This document shows positions 23,905-38,699 of a stretch of DNA of 64,000 bases, piece by piece; position 1 is the first letter of the stretch; each line of letters opens with the position of its first letter. The notes beneath the pieces were generated by a model. The model had not been told where the DNA came from. It did no database searches and saw only the letters and a list, made by a program, of their open reading frames with translations. Location: positions 1-64,000 of the forward strand of contig JAXGGA010005835.1 of the NCBI GenBank assembly GCA_038373865.1, given 5' to 3'. The position numbers and the translations under genes are program-made. This stretch comes from Uloborus plumipes. Taxonomy: Eukaryota; Arthropoda; Arachnida; Araneae; Uloboridae.

Positions 23905-24245
23905 GTTCTCCAATTTAGGACATCATTTCAGGTTGCGTTGAAATGAACGTCGACTTGTCACAGAAAAAGCGAGGATCCCTTTTAGCACCTCTCACCGATT
24001 TGACGATGTATCCAAAATCTGGTGACCAATAACTTTATATATAGCCAAATGGTTCTTGAATTTAGGCATTACTTCAGGTTGCTTTGAAATTTTTAGCCCT
24101 GTCACCAACTTGACTACATTTCCGAAATTTGGTGACCAATACCTTGATAAATCTCCAAACGGTTTTCAATTTAGGACATTAATTCAGATTGCTTTAAAGT
24201 TAACGTCTATTTGTCACAAAAAACGTGCGAAGCACTTTTAGAACA
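23905..24245 (+). repeat. Degenerate tandem repeat, about 2.5 units of 110-145 bp
   Basis: AATTTAGG(A)CAT...TTCAGGTTGC recurs near 23915, 24058 and 24170. Each unit has a middle segment TTTGAAAT and a later TGGTGACCAATA (near 24021 and 24132). Short open frames across it are incidental. Confidence 0.65.
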
Positions 24246-25183
24246 TCGAATTACAGCCAAGCAATGAGATGTATAACTAGATTCCATACAGGCTCTGAAA
24301 TCTTCTGCAGTACTATGTTGTTTTTGTGTTTAGCTAGATACATACAAACGGAAGTCACCAGAGCACTCGTGATAACATGGCAATGATCAAAATACGCTCG
24401 CAGTCGAGCCGGAAGAACAAGGCTACAGTAAAACAGAGTAGGGTGAAATGGAAAAAATAGTTTAGATTTGAGGTTTTTTTTTTTTTTTTTTCTTTTCATT
24501 TTTTTTTTCTTTTCTTTTTCCTTTTTTTTAAAAATAAATGCGAACCTTTATATAAGGAAAATTACAAAAAAAAAAACAGAAACACATTTTCCTCTACAAA
24601 TTGAAAAAAAATGTCCCAGTTAATACACAAAGCTAAGCGCGTACAGAGTCAAAGTGCTTTGTACCCCAGTCCTTACTTCAGCGAATGCACCAAAGCTTAA
24701 AATTTATGTATTCATTCATTTATTTACTTATTTACCCCCCCCCCCCTTTTCTTTTCTTTCTTTTTTTTTTCATTTTTTGCAGCGGTAAAAAGTTTAAAAC
24801 TCTTAAGGAAAATAATTTTATATCTAATAGAATCTTATACTGAAGTTAGGAGTAAAGTAATTTTCTAAAAATCGTTTTAACTTTAACGGATTGTTTTTCT
24901 TTTTCTAATTTAAATTAGATACTGGACAAAAAAGATTTTTTTTGTAAATTATTTACATAAATTTCTCTCCCAGTTTTAATTTTTCACATTTTGAAAACAT
25001 TATGAATTTAAATATTCCTGTTTAAAAAAAAAGTAAATTAGATTTTTTCTTTTTTTTTTGTAAATGATGTTTAATAGCTAGAAAGAATGAATTTCATAGC
25101 GTTTTTAATATGAATGTCTTGCTCTTTCTTCGCGTTAAGAATATTATATTTCCACAGTTGATTTCATTATTAAAACGATAAAC
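24246..25183. other. Intergenic DNA with poly-T and poly-C tracts
   Basis: Long T/C tracts at about 24474-24530 and 24736-24775. No gene supported. Confidence 0.4.
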
Positions 25184-25639
25184 TTGAATAATATTATATT
25201 TGCGGGGGAATCACTGAAGAAATATGACAGCTGCTACAAAATGGAAAATAACAAACAGAAAATACGCTTGTTTGGTTCTAAAGGTACTTCTTGTTATTGT
25301 TTTCAAAGTTGGGAAATCTCATATCCATTCGAATCGCTGAAGAAATATGACAGCTGCTACAAAATGGAAAATAACAAACAGAAAATACGCTTGTTTGGTT
25401 CTAAAGGTACTTCTTGTTATTGTTTTCAAAGTTGGGAAATCTCGTATTTGTTTGAATCACTGAAGAAATATGACCGCTGCTACAAAATGGAAAATAACAA
25501 ACAGAAAATACGTTTGTTTGGTTCTAAAAATACTTCTTGTTATTTTTTTCAAAGTTGGGAAATCTCGTATCTGTTTGAATGGAGTCCATGTCGTTATGTA
25601 ACGTACGAGCAAATTAATCGCGATTCAAGATTTTTCTGA
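25184..25639 (+). CDS. Open frame across the 123-bp repeat; doubtful gene
   Basis: A 151-codon frame runs through all three repeat units because 123 is divisible by three. It gives a 41-residue repeat beginning SLKKYDSCYKMENNKQK and containing GTSCYCFQSWEIS. Each unit has three Cys in units 1 and 2 (one after Tyr-Asp-Ser and two in SCYC). In unit 3 the last Cys becomes Phe. I recognise no family. There is no good start context, no upstream exon signal and no flanking gene. The frame stays open in all units, but that follows from one unit being open and then copied. I think it is more likely a non-coding minisatellite than a gene. Confidence 0.15.
   Translation: MNNIIFAGESLKKYDSCYKMENNKQKIRLFGSKGTSCYCFQSWEISYPFESLKKYDSCYKMENNKQKIRLFGSKGTSCYCFQSWEISYLFESLKKYDRCYKMENNKQKIRLFGSKNTSCYFFQSWEISYLFEWSPCRYVTYEQINRDSRFF
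25209..25577 (+). repeat. 123-bp tandem repeat, three units
   Basis: Units start at AATCACTGAAGAAATATG (25209), AATCGCTGAAGAAATATG (25332) and AATCACTGAAGAAATATG (25455), each exactly 123 bp apart. Identity is high, with a handful of substitutions in unit 3. Confidence 0.95.
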
Positions 25640-25793
25640 CTGGTAGTAATGCAGATAGGACTCGGCTATTTTCCTTCCAATGAGAGTTCTCTAGCAAAAA
25701 AGCAACGCTTACAGAGTTTATTTGTTCTACTGTGATGTGTCCAGCTTCATGCGTTTTAAATGCAACAATGAATATGCAGGACAAGCCTATATA

Positions 25794-27222
25794 CACTGGC
25801 GGAAAAAAAAATCCCAACACCAGGAAAAAATTGCCGTAGAGTAATAAAATTTGGGTAATGCAATTGTCTAGTTAACATGTTTAATTGATTAAATGTACAA
25901 GATCACTGGCTAATTTAAGCTCAAGAAAATGCTGTGCAAATGTGAAATTATGTTAATTTAATAGATGGTGTAACCTCCAGATTTTTGAAGGCAAGCCTGC
26001 AAGCGTGCATGCATTTTCTCATACAGGTGACGAATGTCACTTTGTGGTATGGAGTTCCATGCTTGTTGCATTTGCTGTGTCAATACTAGGACCGTCATTG
26101 CTGATTGTGGATGATGCTCGAGGTGCCATCCCATGATATCCCATACGTTATCAATTGGAGACAGACCTGGTGATTTTGCAGGTCAGTGTAACATGTTAGC
26201 ACTCTGTAGAGCACATTGCGTTACAGCAGCGATGTGAGGGCGAGCGTTATCCGGTTGGAAAACGCGCTCTTGAATGCTACTCATGAAGGGCTGTACTACT
26301 GGTTAAATTAACAGACTGACGACAAATTTTCAGTCAGTGAGTTTGGGATAACCACAAGAATGCCCCTGCTGTCGTAGGACATTGCTCCAGAGACCATAAC
26401 TCCAGGTGTGAGTCCCGTGTGTCTAGGCCGTAGACCGCTTGGATGCAGGCGGTCCCCTGGCCTCCTTCTGACCAATATACAGCCACCACTGGCACTAATT
26501 CAGAATCTGTTTTCATCAAAAATTACAACAGATCTCCACTCCGACCTCCAGTGAGCTCTGTCGTGGCACCACTGCCGTCGGAAAAGGTAATGGTTTGCAG
26601 TCAATGGAATACCGGCTACAGGCTGCCTGGCTAGGAGCTGTCCTTGAAGTAAACAGTTTCTTACCGTTCCTTGGGTCACGAGGGTACCAACTGCAGCTCG
26701 AATGTCAGCCGCAGATGCAGTACGATGCGCCACAGCCGTACGCAAGATTCGGCGATCTTCCTTCTCAGTCGTGCCACGTGGCAGCTCGGAACTCGATCTT
26801 CTTGAGGTAGTACCATCCCTTGACCATAGCTTTCAATAATCATGCATGGTGGAAACATTCCCACCCAAGTTTTTCTGCAATATCGCGAAATGAAAATCCA
26901 CCTTCTCGTAGCCAAATTGTACGACCTCGTTTAAACTCGGTGAGCTGTTGATAATGGCTTCTTCGTCTTCTTAAAAGGTATTCCTGGCTAACATGAACGC
27001 AATTCGTCCAATTTCACGGAAAAATAATACACACGAGCTTCACAACACGCTTTTAAAACAAGCCTTATTTGCATGTTCTGAGTGACGCCAGCTGCGCCAC
27101 ACTTATGCGCGGAACACGAAATTTCAATCGATGTCATCTTTCAGTTGTATAAACACGCCTACCAAATTTCGTTTATCTAACACAAGTCTTTCTTGGTGTT
27201 GGGATTTTTTTTTTCCGCCAGT
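25794..27222 (-). mobile_element. Tc1-like element, 1.43 kb, decayed
   Basis: Ends CACTGGCGGAAAAAAAAATC and the inverse (right edge ATTTTTTTTTTCCGCCAGT), continuing into CCCAACACCA on both sides. TA borders the left end (25792-25793), and the right end runs into (TA)n. It holds one broken transposase gene on the minus strand. Confidence 0.9.
25958..26995 (-). pseudogene. Tc1-like transposase, broken
   Basis: Cut-and-paste transposase of the Tc1/mariner superfamily, here dead. Read 5' to 3' on the minus strand: an N-terminal helix-turn-helix (LTEFKRGRTIWLREGG, then FSFRDIAEKLG) at about 26950-26870; a damaged middle with several stops; a strand ending WRSVVIFDENRF near 26505, which corresponds to the first catalytic Asp; FQPDNARPHIAAVTQ near 26230; and SPIDNVWDIMG near 26135. 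The C-terminus is SGGYTIY followed by TAA at 25958. The second Asp and the third acidic position are 32 residues apart, with an in-frame stop between them, and the third position is Asp rather than the usual Glu. Multiple stops and frameshifts mark it as old. Confidence 0.85.
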
Positions 27223-27233
27223 ATATATATATA

Positions 27234-27327
<94 letters not shown>
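27222..27327. repeat. (TA)n microsatellite between two Tc1-like elements
   Basis: About 105 bp of TA with two single-base irregularities. The overlapping Tyr-Ile open frames are artefacts of the repeat. Confidence 0.95.

Positions 27328-29598
<2,271 letters not shown>

Positions 29599-29672
<74 letters not shown>
29599..29672. repeat. (TA)n microsatellite
   Basis: About 74 bp of uninterrupted TA directly after the right end of the MITE-like element. Confidence 0.95.
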
Positions 29673-29676
<4 letters not shown>

Positions 29677-30137
29677 TAAAAGTAAATGAAACTCATAAGC
29701 ATTTCCAACTAAGTTTACTTAACTATATAATGGGAATGCAATGCATTATTACTAAAACTGGGATTGTAATTACTCTTGAGGCTGCTCTAGTTACAAAAGC
29801 GCAAATGAGCGCCGCGACAGCTCATCAATACACGATTCAACACGCACAACCCATTTAACTACTAAATAGGGACTATACAATCCAATAGTTAAGCAGTCAG
29901 TTTTACGTCTATGTGTAGAACTATTTTGATTAATTGTCAATATGATTGAGGAATCCTATTGTTAATAGATTATAGTAAAACTTCAAATTCAATTAATTTC
30001 GATTACAGTTCTCACAAAAACGATTTGTCTATTTAAACTTAACAATTGCACAATGAGCATTTGTTCATTTGACAGATTTTTAGAGCAAAATAAAAGATGG
30101 CCAAATAAAAGTACTCAATTTTAACAGTCGATTAAAA
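29673..30137. other. Intergenic DNA
   Basis: No feature recognised. Confidence 0.4.
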
Positions 30138-30557
30138 AGAAAAAAAAAGTTTAAACCCAACGAGGGTGGTAATAGCAAAATTTGGCAGATGTATTCTTCG
30201 TCTGCGCTTTTTATGAGAGGACAAAGGGACAAATGGCATCCTCAGTGGAGGAAACACTAGCTATTATGTGGTATACAGTGCGGGACACAAATGGGGAATA
30301 ACACTGCAACGAATGTTATGAAATCTCCTCATCTAGGTGTACTTTTCTATAAACTATTCGAAATATAATTTGCAGTTATTCCCTATTTTTGTTCCGCCTT
30401 GCATATCAGAGAACAGCTTGTGTCTTTTCCCTTCGTCTCATCATGAAAAGCGCAGGCGCGTCACAGACAAGACAAAAAATGGTTAGCTGGTAACCTATAA
30501 GAATTCATCTGCCAAATTTTGTTAGTATATCACCCTTGTTGCGCTTAAATTTTCCTT
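30138..30557. mobile_element. 420-bp fold-back MITE next to (TA)n
   Basis: The left half (TTTAAACCCAACGAGGGTGG..., then AAAATTTGGCAGATG at 30178) is the inverse of the right half (CATCTGCCAAATTTTGTTAG, then CACCCTTGTTGCGCTTAAA to about 30549). Pairing resumes in the middle: GGGACACAAATGGGGAATAA (30283) against TTATTCCCTATTTTTGTTCC. Almost the entire sequence can fold back on itself. The right end abuts (TA)n. Confidence 0.8.
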
Positions 30558-30559
30558 TG

Positions 30560-31867
<1,308 letters not shown>

Positions 31868-31935
31868 ATGGACGAATGGACGGACAGACAGACAAACATA
31901 CAGACTGATAGATAGATAGATAGATAGATAGAGAG
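31868..31935 (+). repeat. (GGAC/GACA)n-(GATA)n microsatellite
   Basis: ATGGACGAATGGACGGACAG passes through GACAGACA and CATACAGA into six GATA units. Confidence 0.9.
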
Positions 31936-33339
31936 TAAATTGACTAAAATTAAGAAACATCATGCAATTTTTAAATCAAGTTATTTTGCTTAATAACACT
32001 ACTCCTATAAATATTTACCATATTAACATTTATCGAGTGACTCCCTAAAGGTTATATTTTTCCATTGTAGCTTTCTAGGACTGACTAAGTAGATTTACGT
32101 TTTGTTTAAATTTTTCACATGCTGCATTTACTTTTCTGTTTATGCACATTGTGATATTTCTTGGTGCCATTAATTTTAGTACTATCTGTTACATACTAAA
32201 CATGTTAATAAAAACTTTGTAAAACTTTATTAAAAAATGGTGTAAAGCTACAACGCTTCATAACCTTGCTTACATGTTTATTTAGTTACGTTTTTTTTTC
32301 TTTTTTTAAGAACGGAAACACAGAAGGTTAGAACAGATTCTAGCAGTCCGTTAAGTGTTTAAAATGTTTTTTTCTTTGCATTTTATTCGAGAAATCTATT
32401 AAATACCTTTTTCAGCCTCCTTTCTCGTTAAAGTAAAAGAAAGACGAAAAAAATTATTCACTTTTTTTGTTCAAAAGATCTCAGCGAGGACACCTCATTC
32501 CCGTATATATTTGACTTTCTGATTCTAAATATTTTTGTTCAATTTTTAACTGTTGTTATAATGTAAACTAGGCTCGTTTGATTCTGGACCGAACATTTTT
32601 TTTACTTATTATTATTTTTAATTTAAGGCAGCGGATTTCAAATTTGTTTCAAATACAAATCATTATTAATCCTCATCAGGCAAACAATTTCTAATATCCA
32701 ATGAGGTTTTCCCTGTGTGATTAATTGAATGCTTTATCCAAGGCATTCCATGCCACCAATGTAAGAAGACATATCGGCGGAAGTTATGGAGAGAATTCAC
32801 TATAATTGATGAGAGAAGACGTACTTATTTATCTTCGACTATCATCTGTATCCCATTTCATATCTTGCTACTGTTTTGTGTCAATGATACAGATGTACAA
32901 AGTTACATTTGCCCCAGTTCAAAAGGAAGCCAGACAATGTCTCTTTATTCAGACAAATAATTTGCTTTTTTAATCAAGACAGCAAATAAAACAAAACTAA
33001 TGATGATTGTAATGTCCTTATTCCTTCAAGAATAATATATTTTGACTAACAATTATGTTGCGCGGAAGTACAATTTGTTTAAAACCTTTTTCTAAACAAA
33101 AACTTGCAGTATAGAAAAGAACTGTTACTTTTTCTTTCTGGCAGTTAGTTTGTACCTTCAAATAAAGGTGCAAAATTATCGCTGTGTCGCATATATGTGA
33201 GAAAGTTAAAATTAAGATAGTTTAAAACTAAAAGATTCAACTGATCATTAAAAACATTTTTCTGATGAAATATTTACTTGTCTATTAAAAATATTTTTCA
33301 TCAGACAAAGCATTAAATAAATTAAATACTGTATAAATG
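31936..33339. other. Intergenic DNA with a dispersed copy of the 12.1 kb tandem unit
   Basis: 32455-32590 contains TTGTTCAAAAGATCTCAGCG, AGGACACCTCATTC and TTGTTCAATTTTTAACTGTT, matching the ~150-bp unit at 12101-12480. It also has AGGCTCGTTTGATTCTGGACCG, like 12565-12595. The remainder shows nothing. Confidence 0.55.
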
Positions 33340-33535
33340 AAAAAAATAATTGAAATTATAAAAAAATTCATAAATGACGTAAATTAAGTGATTTTATGAC
33401 GTAATTTAAACGAATACGTGAACGATGTAATTTTAAATAAGTAAATAAAGTAATGAATAAAATAATGAGTGAATAAACAAATATTAAATGAATTAGTATA
33501 AATTAATTTAATGAATGAATAAATGAAAGACTTAA
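33340..33535. repeat. AATGAATAAATA-type low-complexity tract
   Basis: About 195 bp of slipped AAT, GAAT and AAAT units with several ATGACGTAA words near its left side. Confidence 0.7.
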
Positions 33536-36500
33536 TCAAGTTGCCCCTGTCTTTGGCCCCTTATGCACTTAACTGTGCTTAAAGCATTTAAACACATCCC
33601 AAATATTTAACAAATAAATACTAAACTGAACACCAGCAGATCTCAAATAGCATTTGCAATACCAATAACGCAATAACTTCATCTTTTATGATATCATAAA
33701 AGTTTTTGCTATACAACAAAATTTTGCAACACGAGTGCGAAAATTAAAAAGTAACTTGCACTATGACGCACCAATATTTTAGATATCTTTGATCAGAGTC
33801 TCATAAATATTTTCTAACAAAGCTAAAACATTGCCAAGAATTTGCCGTTGAAACTTGTAAAATATTTTACCGTTTTACTTTAACTCATATTGACCTACTA
33901 AATAAAACAAAACAACTTTTTTTTTTAATCTTACATAACATATTTTGCAGAATGTCTAACTTTCACTTTATCTCCAACATGCAAAAAGTATTTATGGGGC
34001 ATCTGTCCAAAAAAGCAAATTAATAATTTCAAAAATTATTTACTGAGATCCTTATTTTAACCCTGTAATTAAGCTACATATTGAGTCCGTTTAAATAACA
34101 TAAAAAATAGGTGAAAAAAATAACTCATGACAGCTTAATCATCCGCTTTATAAAGCTGTTGCCAAATTGCAGAGAAATTATCCTATAATTATCAGTGTCC
34201 TATGAATATTTACTCTAGCAACAGTGTTCACTAAAGTTCGGACCTTCAGTAACTGTGATCACGGACTGCGTGCACTGGAATGTAATGTGCCAGTAAACGC
34301 GCGACTGCGCTTAGTCATTAAGCAGCAGAGCATACAGGTAAATGGTAGATTGCGTGGTATTAGAACGGCAACATTCGCTCCTTATGTTAGGGCAGTTAGT
34401 ACGTGGATTTGAGAAACAATTTGGCCAATGTCTGCTGTTATTAATATTGCTGTTCAGAACAAAGTTATCATGAATATTTAGTAAAGACATTTACAGAAAT
34501 TAGAAAAAAAATATTGTTTGTTATTCAATATCACAAATTTTGTACTGTGATATTTAATCAGAGGTGTTTTTAACGACCCTAAAAGGTATTTTATGCACTG
34601 AATCGAAAACGTGCCTCAAAATTTTAGTCAAGCGTATTTTCACCCTAAGTATTTGAAGTAAAAAAAAAATAGCAGGGAAACACAATTTTGAATTTTTTAA
34701 ATATTGCACTTGCATGTTGGTTTCGTTTTTTTCTTTCTATACAATCAAAATGTCGAACATTCTAAACGTTAAAAATGAAACGAATACGCATCTCTTCTTT
34801 CCTTGCAATCTCTACCGTTATTTATTTCTTTATCGTGTTTTAATAATGGTCTTCCCTGTTTTTGTATGTTTCAATCCTCATAAAAGTGCGGAGTATTTTT
34901 ACGCATTGAGAAAAATACTAGTCATATCTTTGTTTGAAATATGTTTGATTGGAGTGATGTAAACTAATTGGCTAAAACCATCTTTTACAATGTTTTGGTC
35001 AGTACATGACCTGTTTTAGGGGAGATAATCCGTGTTACTTGCTTAATAGTTTTTCATAAGTAGAAGTTGGGACAATTTTCACTGAAAAATTCAGCTTGAC
35101 ATTTTATTGCCGTTTCATTTTACCTACATATCCTCACAAGTAAATCCAAATGACGTTTAAAAAAAAAGTAATTGATTTTGAATGAAAAGCGCCGGAAATT
35201 TTAAAGATATTTTTATAGCTTTCATTGAAATGTGAAAAGTTATCACATAATATTTGCTAATGGAGTTAAGTCACTTCAACAGTTACCTCATATGTATAAT
35301 TTCACAAAATATCCACCTCCCATGGATAACAGGTCCTACCCCTCGGGGCCTTGGCAGCCTTCTATTATGGCAAGTTATCCAAGTTATTTTTTACCCAAAA
35401 CTGCTTTTAGCTGCTTTTTCATTGTTAGTGCCCTCTTCAAGATATACAATGACTGCAACATGGTTAGTTGACATTCAAATAGAGCCATTGACATTGCCAA
35501 GGCCAAATTCACGCCCCCCCCCCCTTTGGAAAAATTTTAGTTTATTTCCCTATTTTTATTTTATTTTATTTGTTTATTTCTAATTTTTATTTTCTCATAG
35601 ATTTCTTATTATCATCTTGCACTTTGTCATACAAGATAATAACAACAACAAAATTGGCGGTTTAAAAACGATATTCTCAAATTATACAGTTACAAGGAAG
35701 AAAACACACATGAATTAGTTTAAAATATTAGTGTGTGTGTTATGAAGCTAAAATTCAGAAAAACAATTAAAAGTTGTACAAAACTAATTTAAATTTTAAT
35801 TTCAACTTAAGATTGAGCTTTTATTTCAACTTTGTAGTTTTCTTTGTTCTTCTTTCTTTCATATGTACTCATTCTGCTACGATTATTATTGTCCTTAAAC
35901 TTTCTGTTTTACATGTATTACGTTTATAAACTAAGCGTTTCAGGCTTACTTACTTTAAATAAAGATATGTTTCCGATAATGTAAGGCTTGGCAGCAAAAT
36001 TTTCCAATGAATTTGAACACATTAATGTTTAATCTTACACATTAATCACTTAATCATCAGCATCAAATTCAAATTCGTACTATAAATCAATCTCTTGTCA
36101 TGAGAGCTTTGCTAAGGAAAGATCAAAGATCATCAGAGTTTGTGGCATAATATCAACATTCACTACAACTGACAGCTAGTAATAAATTTGTTTCAAACGC
36201 TGCTATCAGACTTCAAAGAACTATGGATTTTAAGAGAAACTTATTCTGCCGTCTTCACTACGTCTGCGTAGTATTTTGGAGCCGGCAGAATTTAGAAGTA
36301 AAATAACTTTGCTAAACGTCGAAACTAGTTTATGATAGAGGCTTGTGAAAAGTACTATCACGGAAATTAGTGTCCTGAAATCTATATGTTTAAACTTAGA
36401 ATTTTTACACATTTGCTAGTATTTACGACTCATAATTCAAGAAAAGATATGTACTAGCAAAATTGCAGTAAAACATTCAAAAGCAGGAACAGTTTTAATT

Positions 36501-36613
36501 TGCAATTGAGTTAAAAATATAATGAAAAGCAAAACTTTATTCTAAAAAAATAAAACTAATCTATTTCTAAAAATAAATATTAGAATACACTTAAACAAAA
36601 TATTTATTTAATA
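33536..36613. other. AT-rich intergenic DNA, 3 kb
   Basis: Mostly featureless. A GC-richer island at 34217-34410 is listed separately. There is a C-run at 35515-35524. Open frames at 34714 and 35232-35583 have no recognisable domain. Confidence 0.4.
34217..34341 (+). other. Possible isolated exon-like island
   Basis: The region is GC-richer than its surroundings and stays open from about 34224 to 34412. A CTCTAG acceptor-like site lies at about 34210-34215, and CAG|GTAAAT, a good splice-donor match, at 34336-34344. The translated piece (VRTFSNCDHGLRALECNV...) matches no family I know. There is no partner exon in view, so this is a weak candidate only. Confidence 0.12.
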
Positions 36614-36800
36614 CTAGAACTACCCTTCCACGGCTTTGCCCATAGATAGCCCTGCTATTGTTGTATCCATGATGCGCGAGTCAATGTACGTAACTGCACA
36701 TAAACCGCACGTAAGTGCTTTGTGGGCATTTAGTCAGATTCGAGTACATAATTCATCACAGGATGATGGAATAACATCATAATTCCCACGTGATCATATG
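36614..36800 (-). mobile_element. Helitron-like 3' terminus
   Basis: On the minus strand the sequence GGGCAAAGCCGTGGAAGGG is followed by TAGTTCTAG and then T, the arrangement of a Helitron 3' end (short hairpin, ~10 bases, CTAG, host T). It is very similar to the end at 54994. The hairpin is partly decayed. The matching 5' end was not found, so the right limit given here is nominal. Confidence 0.45.
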
Positions 36801-38697
36801 GCTACGTGAGTGAGACTTATTTAATTTCTATTTATTTTTCATCTGAATTTTGTATATACAGCATATATGTCTGTGTACATATGTAGTTGATTATAAGCTT
36901 AAATATAGATATTTGTATATAGGGTCATTCCATATAAAGTCAACAAACGGGCCGTGCCGCACCATTTTTGATTTTGAGGATATTTGGTTGGTAATATGCA
37001 CCAATATTCTATACTTCAAAACTGTTTTATTTTTTTCTCGAAAAAATTTTATTCTCGAGATATAGCCATTTTTTTGCTCCGCCGATGAGTAAAATTCGGC
37101 ATTTTTGACTCTTTTTTCTAAGAGCTCTGGTAAATTTATTTAAAATGGTAGAAAGATCAAACATGACTTATTTTAAAGCTAAAAGAATGAACTTTGATTT
37201 GTGCATAAAAAGAAACGGTTTAAGTTAAGCCTAAATATAAATTTTTCCGCGTCAATTCGCGGTTCAAAAAGTGCCGTTTTCGTCATTTCAAGCATGAAAA
37301 GTATATGAAGGACTGACAATGGGGTTCCAATTTTTTTCTCTTGCACCCAGACATAGATACTAGACTCATAGAAAAGAATTAGATGATACAAGTAGTCCTT
37401 CATTATGAAAAAATTGCTTAAACTTGAGAAAAAATGAAAAATATCCTTTTTCACTCCCCAAAAACAATCTGTGAAATAGGTAGAAAAAATTTGAAAATGT
37501 ATGGAGCAAGAAGGTATTATATTGAACTTTAAAAGGAAACAAAAACTGTTTTGTTATTCCAAGACATTAAAGGGATATAAGCCTTCTAAGTAAGAGGATT
37601 ATTATGAAAAAAACCTTAAACTTGTGAAAAAATAAAAAATGACCCTTTTCACTCCCCAAAAATAGCCTGTGGAACACTTAGCCCCTTCAGACCTGGTGTC
37701 CAGTATACCGGACATAAGCTTCTATCAACTGTAAATCATTTAATAATTGAATAAATTACATGAGTTTTTGTTAATTGACTCTTGACATTCTGCTTATTAT
37801 TACCTATGAAAAAATTTCTCGTTTAGGGATTAACATCATTCCCAAATATGGATTGGGGGGATTAGATTTAGTTTGTTTTTCAAACTATGGATTCTCGTAG
37901 CAAAGGCGACCTTTTTCTGATTATTTAAAAAGTAAAAAATTGTCTCATTATCAATTCAAATGCTTGTATTATGTTTCATTATTGTTAGAAGAACATTTTA
38001 CGATAAGGTTTGCATGGTGTTTCATTTTTTTGCAGAAATATGTATGTCAAGTTGTGCACATGTTCGATGATCTAGCTTAAATAAATGAAAAAAATGTTAA
38101 ATTTCTGGTCGGAATACGACAGCAATTCTTTAAAAAACCTTCAAATTAGGACAATAGTCCCAAAAATTTCTCGTTCTAATAAGAAAACTTCTGAAATACG
38201 TGAGTCGTAAAGAATGTCTTTTCATTTTGAATAAATAAGTAGAAAGCTGACAGAGTAATTAGAATAAAGGTCCCCTCAATATCATCAACAGACCCTCATA
38301 ACTCTCAATGGAAATAAGAAAACTATACCCAGGAACTTTCAGTGGAATCTCGACAGAAATTCTCAAAACTCTCCATAAGAAAAAAAAAAGATTCCTTAAA
38401 GTTTCCTATTGTGATAAAGACATCAGTTTCTTAAAATAAATTGTGAGAATAAGGCTAACAGTTTTCAAATAAGGTCAACAGTCCCTCTACAAATGTCTAT
38501 CCCGAAAAGGAAACTAGTTCCAAAATCCCGTTTCATATTGGAAAAAAAATAAAAATAAGATTGGAATTTTCCCGCGTCAAAATTAGAGTAATAGCTTCGA
38601 AAAAATATCTTGAACACTTTCAATATTTTCCCAAAGTCCCCATAAGAATAACAATCATTCTCTCAAGATTCATATATGCATCATCCATTCCCCAAAC
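36801..38697. other. Intergenic DNA with unclassified repeats
   Basis: At 36920 AGGGTCATTCCATATAAAGT resembles the end of a dispersed repeat, but no inverse partner is present. Direct repeats of about 77 bp lie at 37402-37480 and 37601-37677 (ATTATGAAAAAA...TTTTCACTCCCCAAAAA). The sequence TGTCCAGTATACCGGACA at 37698-37715 is a near-palindrome. Confidence 0.4.
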
Positions 38698-38699
38698 TA

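Noticed and set aside
37698..37715. TGTCCAGTATACCGGACA as a piggyBac-type end
   Set aside because: No TTAA beside it and no inverted partner in range, so it is mentioned only as a near-palindrome.
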